Below, piece after piece: positions 61,518 through 64,000 of a DNA stretch of 64,000 bases. Below the pieces are notes generated by a model. It did no database searches. It had not been told where the DNA came from and worked only from the letters and a program-made list of their open reading frames with translations. A program made the position numbers and the translations under genes. Each line of letters starts with the position of its first letter. Within the stretch, counting starts at the first letter, position 1. The stretch covers positions 2,872,501-2,936,500 of the forward strand of contig NC_019748.1 of NCBI RefSeq assembly GCF_000317575.1. Reading direction: 5' to 3'. The DNA is from Stanieria cyanosphaera PCC 7437. GTDB lineage: Bacteria > Cyanobacteriota > Cyanobacteriia > Cyanobacteriales > Xenococcaceae.

Positions 61518-62690
61518 ATGTCAGAAATTTCAAATCCACACATTCTTTTTATCTCTAGACAACCGCCTCGACAAGGAACAGGAAGTCACATTATTATTGA
61601 ACGCCATCTAAAACGACTAGAAGATTCAAATTGGAAAATATCTATTGTAGCCCCAGAAAATACTTTAGCTAAGGTGAAACTGCCTAATACCTGGAATGTT
61701 ATTTCTCTACCTAAACGGCGATGGTGGTGGCCTGCCTTTAGAAAACATCTTCCCTTATCACTTAAAATACGTATTCATTGTTGGGAATGGGAATGTAAAA
61801 ATAACTTGAAAAACACAAAAATCTCAGCTATCTTAGCAGATTACTGGGACGACTATTCTTTACTAGCAGCTTTTTTATCTAAAAAATGGAATATTCCTCT
61901 TTCTTTGATTATTCATGATCAACCTGAATTATGGGCCGCATCTAAAAAACAAGAGCTAGAAATTGCAAAACGTACCAAACTGGTCATAAATCAAGCTCAA
62001 AGAATTTGGTGTGTTTCACAAGAATTAGCTGATGCTTACCGATTAAACCTCAACCCTAAAACTCGAATTCTTCTTCCTATTTCTAATGGTAACTTTTTAG
62101 GATTATGTGCAGAAAAACAACCTTCTAATCTTAACAAAGAATTTGTCATTGCTCACGCTGGAAGCTTACATCCATTTCAATATGAAAATTTCAAACAAAT
62201 AGCTCTATGTTTACAGAAAATTAATGGAGTTTTTTTGCTGATTGCTGAACAAGAAAATCCTACTGTCAAAAAACTACAACAACAGTTTGACAATATCAAA
62301 CATTATCCAACATTTAAAAGCAACACTGAAGTAATGTCGTTTTTAGCAAAAAATGCTCATTGTCTATTAGTTTCTTATTCTTTTGATCTCAATCAGCAAC
62401 CATGGGCAGCAACTAGCTTTCCTAGTAAACTAGTTGAATTTGCTCATTTAAAAATACCAATATTAATTTTAGCTCCACTTAATACAGCTATTTCCAATTG
62501 GGCAATAAATAACAATTGGTTAGGCTATGTCAGTAGTCTAGAAGAGACAGAATTAATAGATATTTTAAATAAAATAAAAGATGAAGAAACCTGGCTTAAA
62601 ATGGCAAAACAATCGACGAGGCTAGCTCTAACGAAATTTAATCCCGATTTAATCCAAGCTCAATTTCAATCAGAAATAGCTATTATATGA
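61518..62690 (+). CDS. GT4-like glycosyltransferase, divergent
   Basis: A 390-residue protein with GT-B layout: ILFISRQPPRQGTGSHIIIE at the start, an arginine-tryptophan patch KRRWWWPAFRKHL, LADYWDDYSLLAAFLSKKWN and LIIHDQPELWA in the first half, and IAHAGSLHPFQYENFKQIAL then FPSKLVEFAHLKIPILILAP in the second. The usual E-x7-E is weakened to the SKLVEFAHL region, which is why I call it divergent. Likely part of the same glycan pathway. Confidence 0.75.
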   Translation: MSEISNPHILFISRQPPRQGTGSHIIIERHLKRLEDSNWKISIVAPENTLAKVKLPNTWNVISLPKRRWWWPAFRKHLPLSLKIRIHCWEWECKNNLKNTKISAILADYWDDYSLLAAFLSKKWNIPLSLIIHDQPELWAASKKQELEIAKRTKLVINQAQRIWCVSQELADAYRLNLNPKTRILLPISNGNFLGLCAEKQPSNLNKEFVIAHAGSLHPFQYENFKQIALCLQKINGVFLLIAEQENPTVKKLQQQFDNIKHYPTFKSNTEVMSFLAKNAHCLLVSYSFDLNQQPWAATSFPSKLVEFAHLKIPILILAPLNTAISNWAINNNWLGYVSSLEETELIDILNKIKDEETWLKMAKQSTRLALTKFNPDLIQAQFQSEIAII

Positions 62691-62732
62691 CACCAATAAT
62701 AACTACTAACCTGGTAAGATTTAATTTTTTAA

Positions 62733-64000
62733 ATGAATATGAAAATAGCATTTATTAGTTATGAATATCCTCCAGACACAGCTTGTGGAGGAATTGCCAC
62801 CTACGTCAGGCAAGCTGTTAGTATGCTATCTAACAAAGGTCATTATATAGAAGTCTTTTCAGGCAGTTTTAATGAAAATAAAATCCAAAAAGATAATCAA
62901 GTAATTATTCATCGTATTAAAGCTAGTAAAAGACAAGAATTTACGAAACAAGTAGGAACAATTTTTGCTCAAAGATACCAGCAAATTAAGTTTGATGTTT
63001 TGGAAGCTCCAGAAATTGGTGCTGAAGCAGCAGAAGCAATTAAATTAGTTCCAGAAATACCATTAGTAGTTAAATTACATACTCCATCTTATGTTCTTCA
63101 GGAGCTTTTTTATACCCCACCCTCTTTTCAAATGAAACTACGTCGCTATTTTGGCGCATTGCGAAGAGGCAATATTCCTAAACCTTTTCACAATTATTCT
63201 TATAATCCTGACAACGATCTTGAAAGAATATATACTTTAAAAGCTGATGAAATAACTGCGCCTTCATTAGCAATTGCTAACAAATTAAATATTGATTGGC
63301 AAGTAGATAAACAAAAAGTAATTCATTTACCCAATCCTTATATTCCTTCGCAAAAACTGCTAGATATTCCGATAAAAACTCAAACTAATATAATTACTTT
63401 TATTGGTAGATTAGAAATTCGCAAAGGAATTCTAGATTTAGCCAAAGCTATTCCTTTAATTCTTAACAAAGAACCCAAAACTAAATTTCGCTTTGTCGGT
63501 TCATCATTACCTTCACCGAATCCTAAATTAGATATGCATCAATATCTAGAAAAAAAACTAAAACTTTTTCTTCCTTCTTTAGAATTTATTGGAAATTTAC
63601 CACTAGAAAAAATTCCTTCGATTTTAGCAGAAACTGACATTTGTGTTTTTCCAAGTATTTGGGAGAATTTTCCTTATGTATGTCTAGAAGCTATGTCTGC
63701 TGGCAGAGGAATTGTTGGTAGTAGTGCAGGAGGAATGGCAGAATTATTAGACGGAGGAAAAGTAGGAAAGTTAGTACCGCCAAAAAGTCCTAAAAGTATC
63801 GCTAAAGCTGTTATTGAATTACTACAAAATCCTGAAGAGAGAATGAAATTAGGAGAAGCAGCCAGACAAAGAGTTTTGAGTCAATATAATCTGGAGAGAA
63901 TTGGAGCTTTACAAGAAGCAAGCTATTTAAGGGCTATAGAAAAAAGACAAGCTTTAGGAGCAAGAAATATTGCAGAATTACCTCAACCAATATATATACA
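62733..64000 (+). CDS. GT4 family glycosyltransferase, C-terminus outside window
   Basis: Open from ATG 62733 to the window end, 422 codons visible. I translated it: MNMKIAFISYEYPPDTACGG then IATYVRQAVSMLSNKGH, the GT4 N-terminal pattern for gripping the acceptor; later TFIGRLEIRKGILDLAKAIP, RFVGSSLPSPNPK, VFPSIWENFPYVCLEAMSAG with the catalytic Glu, and VGSSAGGMAELLDGGKVG. The next in-frame start would be ATG 62739. It continues the plus-strand glycosyltransferase series, 42 bp after the previous gene. Confidence 0.88.
   Translation, partial: MNMKIAFISYEYPPDTACGGIATYVRQAVSMLSNKGHYIEVFSGSFNENKIQKDNQVIIHRIKASKRQEFTKQVGTIFAQRYQQIKFDVLEAPEIGAEAAEAIKLVPEIPLVVKLHTPSYVLQELFYTPPSFQMKLRRYFGALRRGNIPKPFHNYSYNPDNDLERIYTLKADEITAPSLAIANKLNIDWQVDKQKVIHLPNPYIPSQKLLDIPIKTQTNIITFIGRLEIRKGILDLAKAIPLILNKEPKTKFRFVGSSLPSPNPKLDMHQYLEKKLKLFLPSLEFIGNLPLEKIPSILAETDICVFPSIWENFPYVCLEAMSAGRGIVGSSAGGMAELLDGGKVGKLVPPKSPKSIAKAVIELLQNPEERMKLGEAARQRVLSQYNLERIGALQEASYLRAIEKRQALGARNIAELPQPIYI

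Overview
The window reads as chromosomal DNA of a low-GC cyanobacterium. The evidence is phycological and direct: a petG gene for the cytochrome b6f complex, ycf54 (chlorophyll cyclase partner), a CytM-like cytochrome, the cyanobacterial DUF3038/DUF4335 gene pair, a FutA-type iron-binding protein and many copies of the HIP1 octamer GCGATCGC. The AT-rich, loosely spaced genome and the gene content would fit a Stanieria/Pleurocapsa-like organism, but that genus guess is inference only.

Region 1 (1-8.5 kb) is accessory and repeat-rich. It holds the 5' part of a large TPR protein with an almost perfect 207-bp tandem duplication, three tandem YcxB-like membrane paralogues, a composite gene scar (TPR remnant joined to an exported-protein remnant), a leucine-rich-repeat/DUF6745-type protein with a 99-residue partner, a frameshifted serpin pseudogene and an exported TPR protein.

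Region 2 (8.7-38 kb) is mostly housekeeping: ilvD, a PEP-CTERM-like exported protein, aqpZ, a YvcK/GlmR-type protein, tsaE, divergent petG/cytM, an iron-binding protein, queC-queE, sdhA, an M10/RTX protease, an alpha-amylase with a CBM20, an antiporter-MscS pair, a response regulator, an acyltransferase, an orphan C5 DNA methyltransferase that may methylate HIP1, apt, DUF3038/DUF4335, ycf54, pdxJ, a YdcF-like/DUF2301 pair and a rhomboid protease. Short dispersed repeats and MITE-like elements sit between these genes.

Region 3 (38-45 kb) carries leuB, a four-helix-bundle gene broken at an A9 tract, rtcB interrupted by a 322-residue HNH intein exactly at the metal-binding cysteine, an ETHE1-like persulfide dioxygenase and recF.

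Region 4 (45-64 kb, running off the window) is a surface-polysaccharide locus: a WcaI-like glycosyltransferase, a Wzc-type tyrosine autokinase, an ABC-2 exporter (Wzm/Wzt type), a methyltransferase-pyruvyltransferase fusion, a CMP-sugar synthetase (NeuA type), a CBS-NeuB-SAF-TIM-barrel fusion, a protein resembling sialyltransferases and four further glycosyltransferases. Together these look able to make, activate, attach and export a nonulosonic (sialic-like) acid glycan. Inside the locus sit the scar of a different ABC exporter and a single-chain MNT-HEPN (MntA-HepT-like) gene. The best candidates for undescribed biology are the nonulosonate glycan locus with its multi-domain fusions, the single-chain MNT-HEPN protein, the LRR-DUF6745 two-gene module and the RtcB intein.
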